Shown: positions 41,446-50,608 of the stretch, piece after piece
Layout of the letters: each line of letters starts with the position of its first letter
Numbering within the stretch: the stretch's first letter is position 1
From: Leifsonia virtsii
Lineage (GTDB): Bacteria > Actinomycetota > Actinomycetes > Actinomycetales > Microbacteriaceae
Assembly (NCBI RefSeq): GCF_030433675.1
Contig: NZ_JAROCB010000005.1
Span: forward strand, 186,001 to 250,000
Length of the DNA stretch: 64,000 nt
Direction of reading: 5' to 3'
Translations under genes and position numbers: made by a program
The notes under the pieces: generated by a model
What the model saw: the letters and a program-made list of their open reading frames with translations, nothing else
The model's database searches: none
What the model was told of the DNA's origin: nothing

Positions 41446-44400
41446 ATGACGCGTCATCCCGTTCCGAACGCTCCACGCCCCCCGCTCGCCCGCCGCTCAC
41501 GAGCGGCGGCGTTCGTGGCCTTCCTCGTCGCCGCCCTGCTGGGCGCGGCCGGGATCGCCGCGCCCGCCCAGGCCGCCGACCTGGAGTCGGACGTCTCCAC
41601 CATCGTCTCCCGCCTGCAGGACTACTACCTCAGCCAGGGTGACGAGGTGCAGATCGCCAACGGCATCTACCTGGCGCAGACCTCGAACGCGCTCGACTAC
41701 GTGGCCTCGCAGAACGCGGACGGCTCCTGGTCCGACGTGAACTACCAGGACACGACGAGCTCGGCGAACGGCAAGACCTGGGACGCCTACAAGGCGCTCT
41801 ACCGGATGGTCGCCATCGCCCAGGCGTACCGGGACAAGACGGCGAAGGGGTACCAGGACGCCCGGCTGATCGACTCGGAGCAGCGCGCGCTCGCGTACTG
41901 GGACCAGGTGAACCCGGGCAACACCAACTGGTGGGAGACCGAGATCGGCGAGTCGATCGCCATGGGGCGCATCTCGATCTTCGTCGGGGACGCCCTCGGC
42001 GCGGACGCCGCAGCCCTCGCGATCAAGCACAACCAGGGCAAGCTGGACCCGGCAGGTGCGAACGGCGCCTGGCGCACCTCCGACTACCTCTACAAGGCAC
42101 TCGCCACCCGGAACGCCGACCAGATCAGGGCCGGCTTCGCCACCATGGTGCAGACCGTGGCCGTCGACGACTCCGGCACCGTGCAGGAGGCCGTGCAGCC
42201 CGACGCGACGTTCTGGGCGCACGGCGCCCAGCTCTACAGCGAGGGCTACGGGATGGCGCTGTTCACGATGGTCGCGATGTGGGCGGACTCCGCCCGCGGC
42301 ACCAGCCTGGCCTTCACCCGCGACCAGCTCGACACGATCGCGTTCTACATCGTGGACGGCACCCGCTGGCTGATCCGCGGCGAGATCGAGATGCTCTACC
42401 TGCTCTACCGTCCGGCGACGACGGTGGACGGCGTCACCAGCTACGCCGCCGTCTTCCTCGACCCGCTGGATCGGATGGCGCGCACCGACCCGCTGTACGC
42501 GACCGACTACCGGGAGATGGCGGACAACATCCGCGGCAAGACCGCGGGTAACGGGGCCGTCGGCGACCGCTACTTCTGGCGGTCCGAGTTCTCGTCGCAC
42601 CAGCGTGCGGACTACGGCATCGTCACCGGGCTCAACTCGAGCCGCACCGTCGGCAGCGAGTACCGCTCGACCATCCGCAAGGACGTCGGCAACGAGATCG
42701 TCTGGAACCGGACCGGCACGACCGCCATCCAGGTGACGAACAAGGAGTACACCGACCTCGGCCCGGCGTTCGACTGGTACCACTACCCCGGCACGACCGT
42801 CCCGTACGTGAAGGAGACCACCCTCGGGAAGGACGGGCGGTCGGCCAACGGCGGCGCCTTCACCGGCGGCGTCTCGGACGGCACCTACGGTGCGAGCGTG
42901 GAGAGCCTGGACCGGGCCGGCACGCAGGCGCAGAAGAGCTACTACTACTTCGACGACGAGATGGTGGCCCTCGGCGCGGGCATCCGCTCCACCTCGGCCG
43001 CGCCCGTCCACACCACGGTCAACCAGGTCGCGGCGAAGGACAACGCGTCGGTCGACGGGCAGAGCCTCGCCGCCGGAACGGACGGAAAGGTCGTCGGGGA
43101 CCCGTCGTGGGCCTACAACGACAAGGTCGGCTACGTGTTCCCGACCGACCAGCCGGTGACCGTCTCCGACAAGACGCAGACCGGCAGCTACTACGGAGGC
43201 GACCCCGAGAGCCACGACGCGTTCACGCTGTACTTCGACCACGGGACGGCGCCGACGGACGCGGGATACGAGTACATCGTGCTCCCCGCCAAGTCGGCCG
43301 CGCAGACCAAGGCGTACGCCGCGGACCCGGCGGTGAAGGTGCTCCGCAACGACACGTCGGTGCAGGCGGTGCAGCATCCCGGGCTCAAGCGGACCATGGC
43401 GACGTTCTACCGCGCCGGGTCGCTCGACCTGGGCGACGGCCGCACGCTCTCGGTGAGCCAGCCGAGCATCGTGATGCTCGACGAGTCTTCCGGCGCCCCG
43501 GTGGTGAGCCTGTCGAACCCGAGCCAGCCCGGTCTGCTCGTCGACGTCGCGCTGAAGGGCGGGACGACTGCGTCGCACGGCACCTTCGTGCTCGGTTCGG
43601 GCGCGAACCTGGGCAAGACCGTCACCGAGCCGCTCGCCGTCGACGACTCCGACGGATCGGCGTACACCGCGAGCGGCTCGGCCGCCGGCTACGGCCCGTC
43701 GCGGGCGGGCGACAAGGACACGACGACGACCTGGCAGTCCGCCGGCGCCGCGCCGTGGCTGCAGCAGCGGCTCGCCGCAGGCTCGTACGCGACCGGCGCG
43801 GACATCGACTGGGGCGCCGACTACGCAGGCCGCTTCCTCCTCCAGACCTCGACCGACGGGCAGACCTGGACCGACCAGAAGCTGGTCCAGAACGGCACGG
43901 GCGGCCACCAGCACGTCGACTTCCCGGCGACCGCGGCGAACTTCGTCCGCATCCTGCCGCTCGACGGGCCGGGAGGCGGCTCCTACTCGATCGCCGAGTT
44001 CGCGGCCGCCGCGAGCGTGAACCTCGCCCTCGGCGCACCGACCACCGCCTCCGACGGCACCAGCCCTGCCAGCGCGACCGACGGCAACGCGACGACGCGC
44101 TGGATCGCCGACCGCACAGGGTCTCCGGACACGTCATGGCTGCAGGTCGACCTCGGCACGGTGCAGAAGATCGGGGCGGTCCGCCTGTTCTGGGAGGCGT
44201 CCTACGCCAGCCAGTACAAGATCCAGGTCTCGGACGACGGCAGCACCTGGCGCGACGCCTACGCCACCCCGGCGGCAGGCGGCGACGGCGGCACCGACCT
44301 GGTGACGCTGAACGCGAGCGGCCGCTACGTGCGGATGCAGACGGTCAAGCGTGCGCTCACGAGTTACGGCGTCTCGGTGTGGGAGTTCGAGGTCTTCGGC

Positions 44401-46029
44401 GACAGCGCCATCGCTTCGGCGCCCACGTCGACCGGCCGGGTGAACCTCGCCCAGGGCAGGCCCACCACGGCGGACAGCGTGTACAACAACCTGGCGAACG
44501 TGCAGCCCACCGCCGCCACGGACGGCTCGAAGACGACGAAGTGGTCCTCGGCCCGGCCGTCCGGCTCGGCGCCGTACACCAGCCAGAACTGGCTGCAGGT
44601 CGACCTCGGGTCGGTGCGCCCGGTCTCGCAGGCCGTCGTCGAGTGGGAGACCGGCAACTCCACCGACTACCGGATCGAAGGATCGGCGAACGGGTCGGAC
44701 TGGACGCCGCTCGCCCGCGTGCAGAACACCGGCACCGCCGATCACCACCGCGACACGACCGACTTCCCGACGGCGGAGGTGCGGTACGTCCGGGTGATCG
44801 GGTCACCCGCGACGAAGTACGGCCTCAACATCTGGGAGTTCGAGCTCTACGGCGGGTACAGCCTGGCGTGCGGCGCCTCGGTGAACGCGGAGCGGAACAG
44901 CACCGCGACGCTCGGCGCGACCATCACGCCGGTCGACGGCGGGGACACGTTCTCGGCGTACTCGCTCGACCCGTCGGTCGCGGCGGTCACGTCCGCGCCG
45001 CAGGCGGCCGCCGACGGAACGCTCGCGGTCCCGCTCAAGACCGGGGCGCCGGGGAGCACCTCCATCGTGCTCGTGCACGGCGCGGGAGACGAGTTCGCCC
45101 GCTGTCCGGTCACGGTCGCGGTCGACCGGAGTGCGCTGCAGGCGCTTGTGGACAGGGCGAACGGTCTAAACAGCACGCAGTACACGCCTTCGAGCTGGGC
45201 GCCGCTGGTACCGGCATTGGAAGCGGCCAAGGCGACCCTGAAGGCGGCCGACGCCACCCAGTCCGCGATCGACGCCCGCGCCGCGGCGTTGAAGGGCGCC
45301 ATCGACGGGCTGCGCGCCACCTCGGCGATCAGCGCCCCGGCCGTCACGACGGCGTGGGGTACGGCGGCGACCGTCACCGTGACCGTCACGTCGCCGCTGC
45401 CGGTGACCGGGCAGGTCGCGCTGGCAGAGGGCGACAAGGACCGCGGCGCGGCGCCCCTGCGCGACGGCGTCGCGACGGTGACGCTCCCCGTCGGGCTGGC
45501 AGCGGGGGTCCACACGCTGACGGCGACGTACAGCGGCAGCGACACGGTCGCGGGCGCCAGCACGACGGTCGCCGTGACGGTCACCCTCCCGGACGCCTGG
45601 GTCAAGACGACCGCTTACAAGGCGGGCGACATCGTCAGCTACCGCGGTTCGGTCTACAAGGCGGGATGGTCGACCAAGGGCGAGCAGCCCGGCCTCAGCA
45701 GCACCGGGGCCTGGCAGGAGCTCGCGATGACCGAGAGCGGCCAGGCGGTGTGGACCGCGTCCCGTGTCTTCGGCGCCGGCGACACCGTCGTCTACCAGGG
45801 GCGGACGTTCCTCGCGGGCTGGTACAGCCGCGGCGATGTCCCCGGGTCGGTGACGGGACCGTGGCAGGAGATCGCGACCGCTCCGGATGGCACGGCTCTC
45901 TGGACGCCGTCGCGTGTCTTCAACGCCGGGGACCGCGCCAGCTACAAGGGTGTCGTGTACGTCGCCAAGTGGTACACCCGCAACCAGGCCCCTGGCGCGG
46001 CCAACGGGCCATGGGCCGTGGCGGGCTGA
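41446..46029 (+). CDS. Secreted multidomain polysaccharide lyase family 8 enzyme
   Basis: 1527 residues. Sec signal about 1-43. The helical catalytic domain has Asn206 (GANGAW), His259 (FWAHGAQ), Tyr268 (SEGYGM) and Arg322 (LLYRPA). His to Tyr +9 and His to Arg +63 match characterised chondroitin/hyaluronate lyases. A beta-sandwich domain follows to about 725. Then three F5/8-type C domains (about 728-850, 858-985, 998-1137), a linker domain, FIVAR (about 1226-1291), an Ig-like repeat (1297-1384) and three CBM5/12-like repeats (1385-1526). No LPxTG, so released. The polyanionic substrate (hyaluronate, chondroitin or xanthan type) is not fixed. Confidence 0.85.
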   Translation: MTRHPVPNAPRPPLARRSRAAAFVAFLVAALLGAAGIAAPAQAADLESDVSTIVSRLQDYYLSQGDEVQIANGIYLAQTSNALDYVASQNADGSWSDVNYQDTTSSANGKTWDAYKALYRMVAIAQAYRDKTAKGYQDARLIDSEQRALAYWDQVNPGNTNWWETEIGESIAMGRISIFVGDALGADAAALAIKHNQGKLDPAGANGAWRTSDYLYKALATRNADQIRAGFATMVQTVAVDDSGTVQEAVQPDATFWAHGAQLYSEGYGMALFTMVAMWADSARGTSLAFTRDQLDTIAFYIVDGTRWLIRGEIEMLYLLYRPATTVDGVTSYAAVFLDPLDRMARTDPLYATDYREMADNIRGKTAGNGAVGDRYFWRSEFSSHQRADYGIVTGLNSSRTVGSEYRSTIRKDVGNEIVWNRTGTTAIQVTNKEYTDLGPAFDWYHYPGTTVPYVKETTLGKDGRSANGGAFTGGVSDGTYGASVESLDRAGTQAQKSYYYFDDEMVALGAGIRSTSAAPVHTTVNQVAAKDNASVDGQSLAAGTDGKVVGDPSWAYNDKVGYVFPTDQPVTVSDKTQTGSYYGGDPESHDAFTLYFDHGTAPTDAGYEYIVLPAKSAAQTKAYAADPAVKVLRNDTSVQAVQHPGLKRTMATFYRAGSLDLGDGRTLSVSQPSIVMLDESSGAPVVSLSNPSQPGLLVDVALKGGTTASHGTFVLGSGANLGKTVTEPLAVDDSDGSAYTASGSAAGYGPSRAGDKDTTTTWQSAGAAPWLQQRLAAGSYATGADIDWGADYAGRFLLQTSTDGQTWTDQKLVQNGTGGHQHVDFPATAANFVRILPLDGPGGGSYSIAEFAAAASVNLALGAPTTASDGTSPASATDGNATTRWIADRTGSPDTSWLQVDLGTVQKIGAVRLFWEASYASQYKIQVSDDGSTWRDAYATPAAGGDGGTDLVTLNASGRYVRMQTVKRALTSYGVSVWEFEVFGDSAIASAPTSTGRVNLAQGRPTTADSVYNNLANVQPTAATDGSKTTKWSSARPSGSAPYTSQNWLQVDLGSVRPVSQAVVEWETGNSTDYRIEGSANGSDWTPLARVQNTGTADHHRDTTDFPTAEVRYVRVIGSPATKYGLNIWEFELYGGYSLACGASVNAERNSTATLGATITPVDGGDTFSAYSLDPSVAAVTSAPQAAADGTLAVPLKTGAPGSTSIVLVHGAGDEFARCPVTVAVDRSALQALVDRANGLNSTQYTPSSWAPLVPALEAAKATLKAADATQSAIDARAAALKGAIDGLRATSAISAPAVTTAWGTAATVTVTVTSPLPVTGQVALAEGDKDRGAAPLRDGVATVTLPVGLAAGVHTLTATYSGSDTVAGASTTVAVTVTLPDAWVKTTAYKAGDIVSYRGSVYKAGWSTKGEQPGLSSTGAWQELAMTESGQAVWTASRVFGAGDTVVYQGRTFLAGWYSRGDVPGSVTGPWQEIATAPDGTALWTPSRVFNAGDRASYKGVVYVAKWYTRNQAPGAANGPWAVAG

Positions 46030-47117
46030 ACGGCGGGGCGGCGGGGCCGGGGCCCGGTTCGGGCCTGGGCTCCGACCCCGCCGCCGGCTCCTCCCCGCCG
46101 CCGGGCGAGCGACCCGTCACCATCGCGGATGTCGCCGCCCGGGCCAGGGTCTCCAAGAGCGCCGTCTCGTTCGTCTTCAACGGGCGACGCGGGCTCAGCG
46201 CTGACACCCAGGCGCGTATCGTGCGTGCGGCGGAAGACCTCGGGTGGACGCCGAACGCCCGCGCACGGGCCCTGGCCAGGCGGCGGCCGCGGAGCGTCGG
46301 CCTGGTGATCCGCCTGGACGGCGAGGATGCGGGCCCGTGGACGGACGTGGTCGGCTTCCTTGAGGGGCTCGGCGGCGCACTCGCCTCGGGCGGCACCGCG
46401 CTGGTGGTCCGCGCCGTCTCCTCCGCCGTTGACGAGGAGGAGGCGTATGCCGTGTTCGCCGACGAGTCCCAGGTCGACGTCGTGCTCGTCGGGGCGCTCG
46501 GGACCGGCGAGGGCGTGCCGGCCGTTCTGACCCGGTCGGGACTGCCGTTCGTCGTCGCCGCCCCGGCACCGGCGGCTGCGGCGGTCGCCGATCGGGAGGA
46601 GCGGGCGCGCCTCGCAGTCCGCCACCTGGCCGCCCTCGGCCATGGGCGCATCGCCCTCGTGGCGGGGGAACGGGCTCCGTTCGACGCCTTCGCCGAGGAG
46701 GCGCGTCTGCTCGGAGTCGAGATCGTGCCGCGTCCTCTGCCGGACTCCTCGCCCGTCGCTGCGGAGGAGGTGACCGCCGCGCTCGTGGCAGGCACGTCGC
46801 CGCCCACGGCGATCGTCTACGAGACGGCGCTGCTCGCCGTGGCGGGCCTCCGCACGGCAGTGGCCCTCGGGCTATCCGTGCCCGCGAGACTCTCGGTGGT
46901 CGGCCTCGACAACGACCCCGTCGCCGCCTCCACGACTCCCACGCTGACGACCGTGAAGAGGGACGAGGCCGCATGGGGACGGGACTGCGCCCGCCTCCTC
47001 TTCGCCAGCATCGACGGTGACCGCCCCGGGATCGCGGCCCTCCCGCGCGCAGAGCTCGTCGTCCGCGGCAGCACCTCTCCGCCCCCGTCTCCGCTCCGCC
47101 ATGAAAGGACTCCCTGA
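46011..47117 (+). CDS. Second LacI family regulator, start inside the PL8 gene
   Basis: 368 residues. VTIADVAARARVSKSAVSFV then FNGRRGLSADTQARIVRAAE is the LacI headpiece. The sugar domain is shorter and more divergent (VGLVIRLDGEDAGPWTDVVG, LGHGRIALVAGE, VVGLDNDPVAASTTPTLTTV). The headpiece is preceded by an unusual 37-residue Gly/Pro/Ser extension. ATG 46011 is the only reasonable start; it lies 19 nt inside the PL8 gene, in another frame. The stop overlaps the HAD start (TGATG). It probably co-regulates the locus. Confidence 0.8.
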   Translation: MGRGGLNGGAAGPGPGSGLGSDPAAGSSPPPGERPVTIADVAARARVSKSAVSFVFNGRRGLSADTQARIVRAAEDLGWTPNARARALARRRPRSVGLVIRLDGEDAGPWTDVVGFLEGLGGALASGGTALVVRAVSSAVDEEEAYAVFADESQVDVVLVGALGTGEGVPAVLTRSGLPFVVAAPAPAAAAVADREERARLAVRHLAALGHGRIALVAGERAPFDAFAEEARLLGVEIVPRPLPDSSPVAAEEVTAALVAGTSPPTAIVYETALLAVAGLRTAVALGLSVPARLSVVGLDNDPVAASTTPTLTTVKRDEAAWGRDCARLLFASIDGDRPGIAALPRAELVVRGSTSPPPSPLRHERTP

Positions 47118-47896
47118 TGCCCCGCCTCGTCGCCTTCGACCTCGACGACACCCTCGCGGTCTCCAAGTCGCCCCTCGACCCCCGCATGGCCGGGCTGCTG
47201 ACCGGGCTCCTCGAGATCGCGCAGGTGTGCGTGATCTCGGGAGGCCGGTTCGAGCAGTTCCGCGACCAGCTCCTCTCCCGCCTGCCGGAGACGGCGCGTC
47301 TCGACCGGCTCCACCTGATGCCGACCTGCGGGACGCGCTACCTGCGCTGGGAGGGGGAGCGGTGGCGGCTCGTGTACGCCGAAGACCTGAGCGACCGCGA
47401 ACGCGCGGAGACGGTGACGGCCGTGGAGGAGGAGGCGTCGCGTCTCGGGCTATGGGAGGAGAACACCTGGGGGCCGGTGATCGAGGACCGCGGCTCGCAG
47501 ATCACCTTCTCCGCGCTGGGCCAGTCGGCGCCCGTCGCGGTGAAGGCCGCCTGGGACCCCGAACGGACGCGGCGGAGGGACCTCCGCACGGCGCTGCAGG
47601 CGAGGCTCCCCGGGCTGGAGGTGCGAGCAGGCGGCTCGACCAGCATCGACATCACCCGCCGCGGAGTGGACAAGGCGTACGGGATGACGAGGCTCGCGTC
47701 TCTGACCGGTATCCCTTTCTCCGACATGCTGTTCGTCGGAGACAGGCTCGACCCCGACGGCAACGACTATCCGGTGCTGAAGCTCGGCGTCCCGTCGGTC
47801 TCCGTGCACGACTGGACGGAGACCGCGGCCGTCGTCGAAGCGCTCCTCGCATCCGAGCGCGAGCACCCGCTCGCCGGATCGGGCGCCGTGCAATAG
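47117..47896 (+). CDS. HAD-IIB hydrolase resembling eukaryotic-type phosphomannomutase
   Basis: 259 residues. The nucleophile motif is VAFDLDDTLAVSKSPLDPRM, with the two Asp. CVISGGRFEQFRDQLLSRLP, IEDRGSQITFSALGQSAP, GGSTSIDITRRGVDKAYGMT and FVGDRLDPDGNDYPV follow in the order of human-type PMM (GGxxSxDxxxxGxDK is the cap-to-core motif). It could act as phosphomannomutase or as a sugar phosphatase. Coupled to the LacI gene. In a locus with GH130, mannose 1-phosphate to mannose 6-phosphate is the likely reaction. Confidence 0.8.
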   Translation: MPRLVAFDLDDTLAVSKSPLDPRMAGLLTGLLEIAQVCVISGGRFEQFRDQLLSRLPETARLDRLHLMPTCGTRYLRWEGERWRLVYAEDLSDRERAETVTAVEEEASRLGLWEENTWGPVIEDRGSQITFSALGQSAPVAVKAAWDPERTRRRDLRTALQARLPGLEVRAGGSTSIDITRRGVDKAYGMTRLASLTGIPFSDMLFVGDRLDPDGNDYPVLKLGVPSVSVHDWTETAAVVEALLASEREHPLAGSGAVQ

Positions 47897-47899
47897 TCT
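47894..47899 (+). promoter_or_regulatory. Candidate -10 element (TAGTCT), leaderless GTG start
   Basis: TAGTCT overlaps the end of the HAD gene and lies 6 nt before GTG 47906. Confidence 0.5.
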
Positions 47900-47905
47900 C
47901 CGATC

Positions 47906-48829
47906 GTGCGCCTCGGAGTCCTCGATGTCGGATCGAACACCGTCCATCTGCTCGTCGTCGACGCGCATCCAGGGGCCAGGCCCCTTCCCGCAGCGACCCA
48001 CAAGTCGGTGCTGCGCCTCATGCGCTACATCGAGCCGGACGGCGGCATCAGCGACGAGGGCTGCGACGCGCTGCTCGCCGCGATCTCGTCGGCGCTGCGG
48101 GTCGCCGAGGAGGAGGACATCGACGAGCTGCTGCCCTTCGCGACCTCGGCGCTGCGGGAGGCGACCAACGGCCCCGAGCTGCTGGCGCGCGTGCGGGAGC
48201 AGACGGGCGTCGACCTGCAGGTGCTCTCCGGAGCGGATGAGGCGCGGCTGACGTTCCTCGCCGTCCGGCGCTGGCTCGGCTGGTCCTCCGGTCGCATCCT
48301 GCTGCTCGACATCGGCGGAGGGTCGCTGGAGATCGCGTCGGGCACCGACGAGTACCCGGACACCGCGGTGTCGGTTCCGCTCGGCGCAGGACGCGCGACG
48401 ATCGGCTTCCTGCACGACGACCCGCCGCGCGACGAGCAGGTGGAGGAGCTCCGCGACCACGCCCGCAGGCTCCTCGCGGAGGTGGTGCCGGAGATCGAGC
48501 GGGGCGATGGCGACCACGTCATCGGGACCTCGAAGACGATCCGATCGCTCGCCCGGCTCGCCGGGTCCGCCTCCGCGCGCGCCGGAGGCGACGACCGCGT
48601 GCACCTGACCCGCTCCGGGCTCGCGGACTGGGTCCCGCGGCTCGGCCGGATGCCGGCGGACTCCCGGACGGCCCTCCCGGGCATCACCTCCGACCGTGCC
48701 TTCCAGATCGTCGCGGGCGGGATCGTGCTCCGCGAGGCGATGCGGGCCTTCGACGTCGACGAGCTCGAGGTGTGCCCGTGGGCGCTGCGCGAGGGCATCA
48801 TCCTCCGCTACCTCGATCACCTCGACTGA
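47906..48829 (+). CDS. ppx: Ppx/GppA-type exopolyphosphatase/phosphatase
   Basis: 307 residues of actin-like ATPase fold. LGVLDVGSNTVHLLVVDA is the phosphate-1 loop, LLLDIGGGSLEIASG the phosphate-2 loop, and HVIGTSKTIRSLARL the adenosine-side motif. FATSALREATNGPELLARVR is typical. The short length fits actinobacterial Ppx proteins that cut polyphosphate or pppGpp. Leaderless GTG start at 47906. It converges on a hydrolase gene with a 13-nt overlap. Confidence 0.87.
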   Translation: MRLGVLDVGSNTVHLLVVDAHPGARPLPAATHKSVLRLMRYIEPDGGISDEGCDALLAAISSALRVAEEEDIDELLPFATSALREATNGPELLARVREQTGVDLQVLSGADEARLTFLAVRRWLGWSSGRILLLDIGGGSLEIASGTDEYPDTAVSVPLGAGRATIGFLHDDPPRDEQVEELRDHARRLLAEVVPEIERGDGDHVIGTSKTIRSLARLAGSASARAGGDDRVHLTRSGLADWVPRLGRMPADSRTALPGITSDRAFQIVAGGIVLREAMRAFDVDELEVCPWALREGIILRYLDHLD

Positions 48830-49605
48830 GCGGCGACCTCCGCCAGGAACGGGTCGACGACGCGCCAGGTGGCCTCGGGATTCTCCAGGTGCGGCAGGTG
48901 CCCGGCGTCCGGGATCTCTGCGAACCGGGCGCCGGGGACCGCGGCGGCGAGGGCGCGGCCGTAAGCGGGGGTGACGATCCCGTCGCTGTCGCCCCACACC
49001 ATCAGCGCCGGGACGTCGACCCCGCCCAGCCGAGCCAGCAGCGCCGGGTCGGCCATGCTGGAGGCGATCGTCGCCATCGTGCGACCGTTCCCCTGCTGGA
49101 TGGCGCGCTGCTCGTCGGTGAGGCCGGCCGGGTCGATATAGCCGCGCTCCGGGTCGTGCCAGGCGAGCTCGGCGAGGCCGCGGGCGTCGAGGCCGAAGAA
49201 GTCGGCGATCGGCTCGCCCTCGACGATCGCGCCCACCCCGTCGATGTCGACGACGGCGGAGATCAGGCCGGAGTAGCGGGCGTGCGCGGCCGCCTGCAGC
49301 GCCATCTCGAGCGCGATCCAGCCACCGATGGAGGAGCCGATCAGGACGACGCCGCGCTCACCGCCCTCGAGCAGGCGGTCGAGGTAGCCGGTGGCGAGGT
49401 CGGCGACGGAGGCGATGGAACCGGGCAGTTCCGTCCCCTCCCAGCCCGGGTGGGTGGGGGCGACGACGTGCATGGTCGAGGCGAGGTGCGCGACGATCGG
49501 CGCGACCGTGCGCGGGCCGCCCCCGCCGTGCAGCACGAGCGCTTCGGGGGAGGCGGGGTCGCCGGCCTCCATCACGGGGAGGTCGAGGGGAAGGCTGATC
49601 GTCAT
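48817..49605 (-). CDS. Alpha/beta hydrolase
   Basis: 262 residues. LVLHGGGGPRTVAPIVAHLA (oxyanion hole), VLIGSSIGGWIALEMALQAA (Ser nucleophile in GSSIGG), VWGDSDGIVTP (Asp) and DAGHLPHLENPEATWRVV (His). The class resembles esterase/haloperoxidase-like or meta-cleavage hydrolases. It is divergent from a MarR gene, with a dyad between. Confidence 0.85.
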   Translation of the reverse strand: MTISLPLDLPVMEAGDPASPEALVLHGGGGPRTVAPIVAHLASTMHVVAPTHPGWEGTELPGSIASVADLATGYLDRLLEGGERGVVLIGSSIGGWIALEMALQAAAHARYSGLISAVVDIDGVGAIVEGEPIADFFGLDARGLAELAWHDPERGYIDPAGLTDEQRAIQQGNGRTMATIASSMADPALLARLGGVDVPALMVWGDSDGIVTPAYGRALAAAVPGARFAEIPDAGHLPHLENPEATWRVVDPFLAEVAAQSR

Positions 49606-49617
49606 GGCGGGCTCCTA

Positions 49618-49647
49618 TATCAACATGTTTATCTAAGAATGTTGATA
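49618..49647. promoter_or_regulatory. MarR-type dyad between hydrolase and MarR genes
   Basis: TATCAACAT (49618-49626) and ATGTTGATA (49639-49647) are exact inverted copies with a 12-nt spacer. ATCAACATGTTTAT (49619-49632) is itself a near-palindrome. Likely operator for both divergent genes. Confidence 0.65.
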
Positions 49648-49657
49648 CAGTAGCACC

Positions 49658-50068
49658 ATGACGGTGGAACTGGAAGCACTCGGCCTGGCGATCAAGCGCG
49701 CGCAGTACCGCAACCACCGCACGATGGACGCCGCTCTCCGGCCGGTCGGGATCACCCTGGTCCAGTGGGACGCGCTGCGCGCCATCGCGCGCATGCCCGA
49801 GGCGTCGGGGCACGATCTCGCCGCCGCCACCTTCCAGAGCGACCAGGCCTTCGGCACCCTGGCGAACCGGCTGGCCGAGCGCGGGCTCATCGTCCGGACG
49901 CCCGGCCGCGGGCGCCGCATCGTCCACGAACTGACCGACGCCGGCCGTGCCGCGCTGGAAGAGGGCCACGCGGTGGCCGCCGATGTGCTCGACGACCTGT
50001 TCGCTCCGCTCGACGAGGTCCAGCGTGCGGCCCTGCTGGAGACGCTGGGCCGCCTCACCTCGCACTGA
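49658..50068 (+). CDS. MarR family transcriptional regulator
   Basis: 136 residues, short MarR with winged helix (LVQWDALRAIARMPEASGHD through FQSDQAFGTLANRLAERGLI and wing RTPGRGRRIVHELTDAGRAA). The ATG at 49658 is 11 nt after the dyad. Expected to repress itself and the hydrolase gene. Confidence 0.85.
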   Translation: MTVELEALGLAIKRAQYRNHRTMDAALRPVGITLVQWDALRAIARMPEASGHDLAAATFQSDQAFGTLANRLAERGLIVRTPGRGRRIVHELTDAGRAALEEGHAVAADVLDDLFAPLDEVQRAALLETLGRLTSH

Positions 50069-50122
50069 GGCCGGTTCCCGGAGACGGGGTACGGTGGGGG
50101 CGGACGACGGCAGGGGGAGTGC

Positions 50123-50560
50123 ATGGATCCGGCGGACGAGAAGATGATCGCGGAGATCGACGCGGCGGCCACGGCCCTGCGTGCGGCGGGGCCGGGGGAC
50201 TTCGCGGCGATGGATGCGCTGTGGCGGGCGGTCTACGCCCTCCCGCGCTGGGCGTTCATCGCCCGCGGGACCGACGACGCGCCCTCGCCGTTCGTCGGCG
50301 AGCTGGACTCGGGTCCGATGCTCTTCGCGTTCACCACGATCGCCCGCGCGCACGACGGCGCACTGAGCGCCGGGCTCGACGAGGAGGCCGCATCGCGCGT
50401 GCTCACGGTGCCGATGCCCGACGCGATCGAGTGGTCCGCGTCCTTCGCCGACTCCGGCGTACGCGGGATCGTCTTCGACCTGCCCGGATTCGGGTACTTC
50501 GCGCCGCTTGCGAACCTCGTGCCCATGCGCGACTACATGGCGGCGAACCCGGCCCGCTGA
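50123..50560 (+). CDS. Protein of unknown function (SseB-like trace)
   Basis: 145 residues, no signal or membrane helix. ALWRAVYALPRWAFIARGTD, SGPMLFAFTTIARAHDGALS and WSASFADSGVRGIVFDLPGF have the spacing of an SseB-like N-terminal domain, but similarity is weak. GGGGGAG precedes the ATG, and TACGGT about 30 nt upstream may be its -10. Codon use supports expression. Confidence 0.6.
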   Translation: MDPADEKMIAEIDAAATALRAAGPGDFAAMDALWRAVYALPRWAFIARGTDDAPSPFVGELDSGPMLFAFTTIARAHDGALSAGLDEEAASRVLTVPMPDAIEWSASFADSGVRGIVFDLPGFGYFAPLANLVPMRDYMAANPAR

Positions 50561-50608
50561 CGCGCCGAGTGGTGACATCACGTCACGACTCGACCCGGAT
50601 TCCCGCGG

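Noticed and set aside
41497-43914. An 805-codon minus-strand open frame opposite the PL8 gene
   Set aside because: Composition is that of a GC-skew shadow; the plus-strand frame has signal peptide, catalytic residues and domains.
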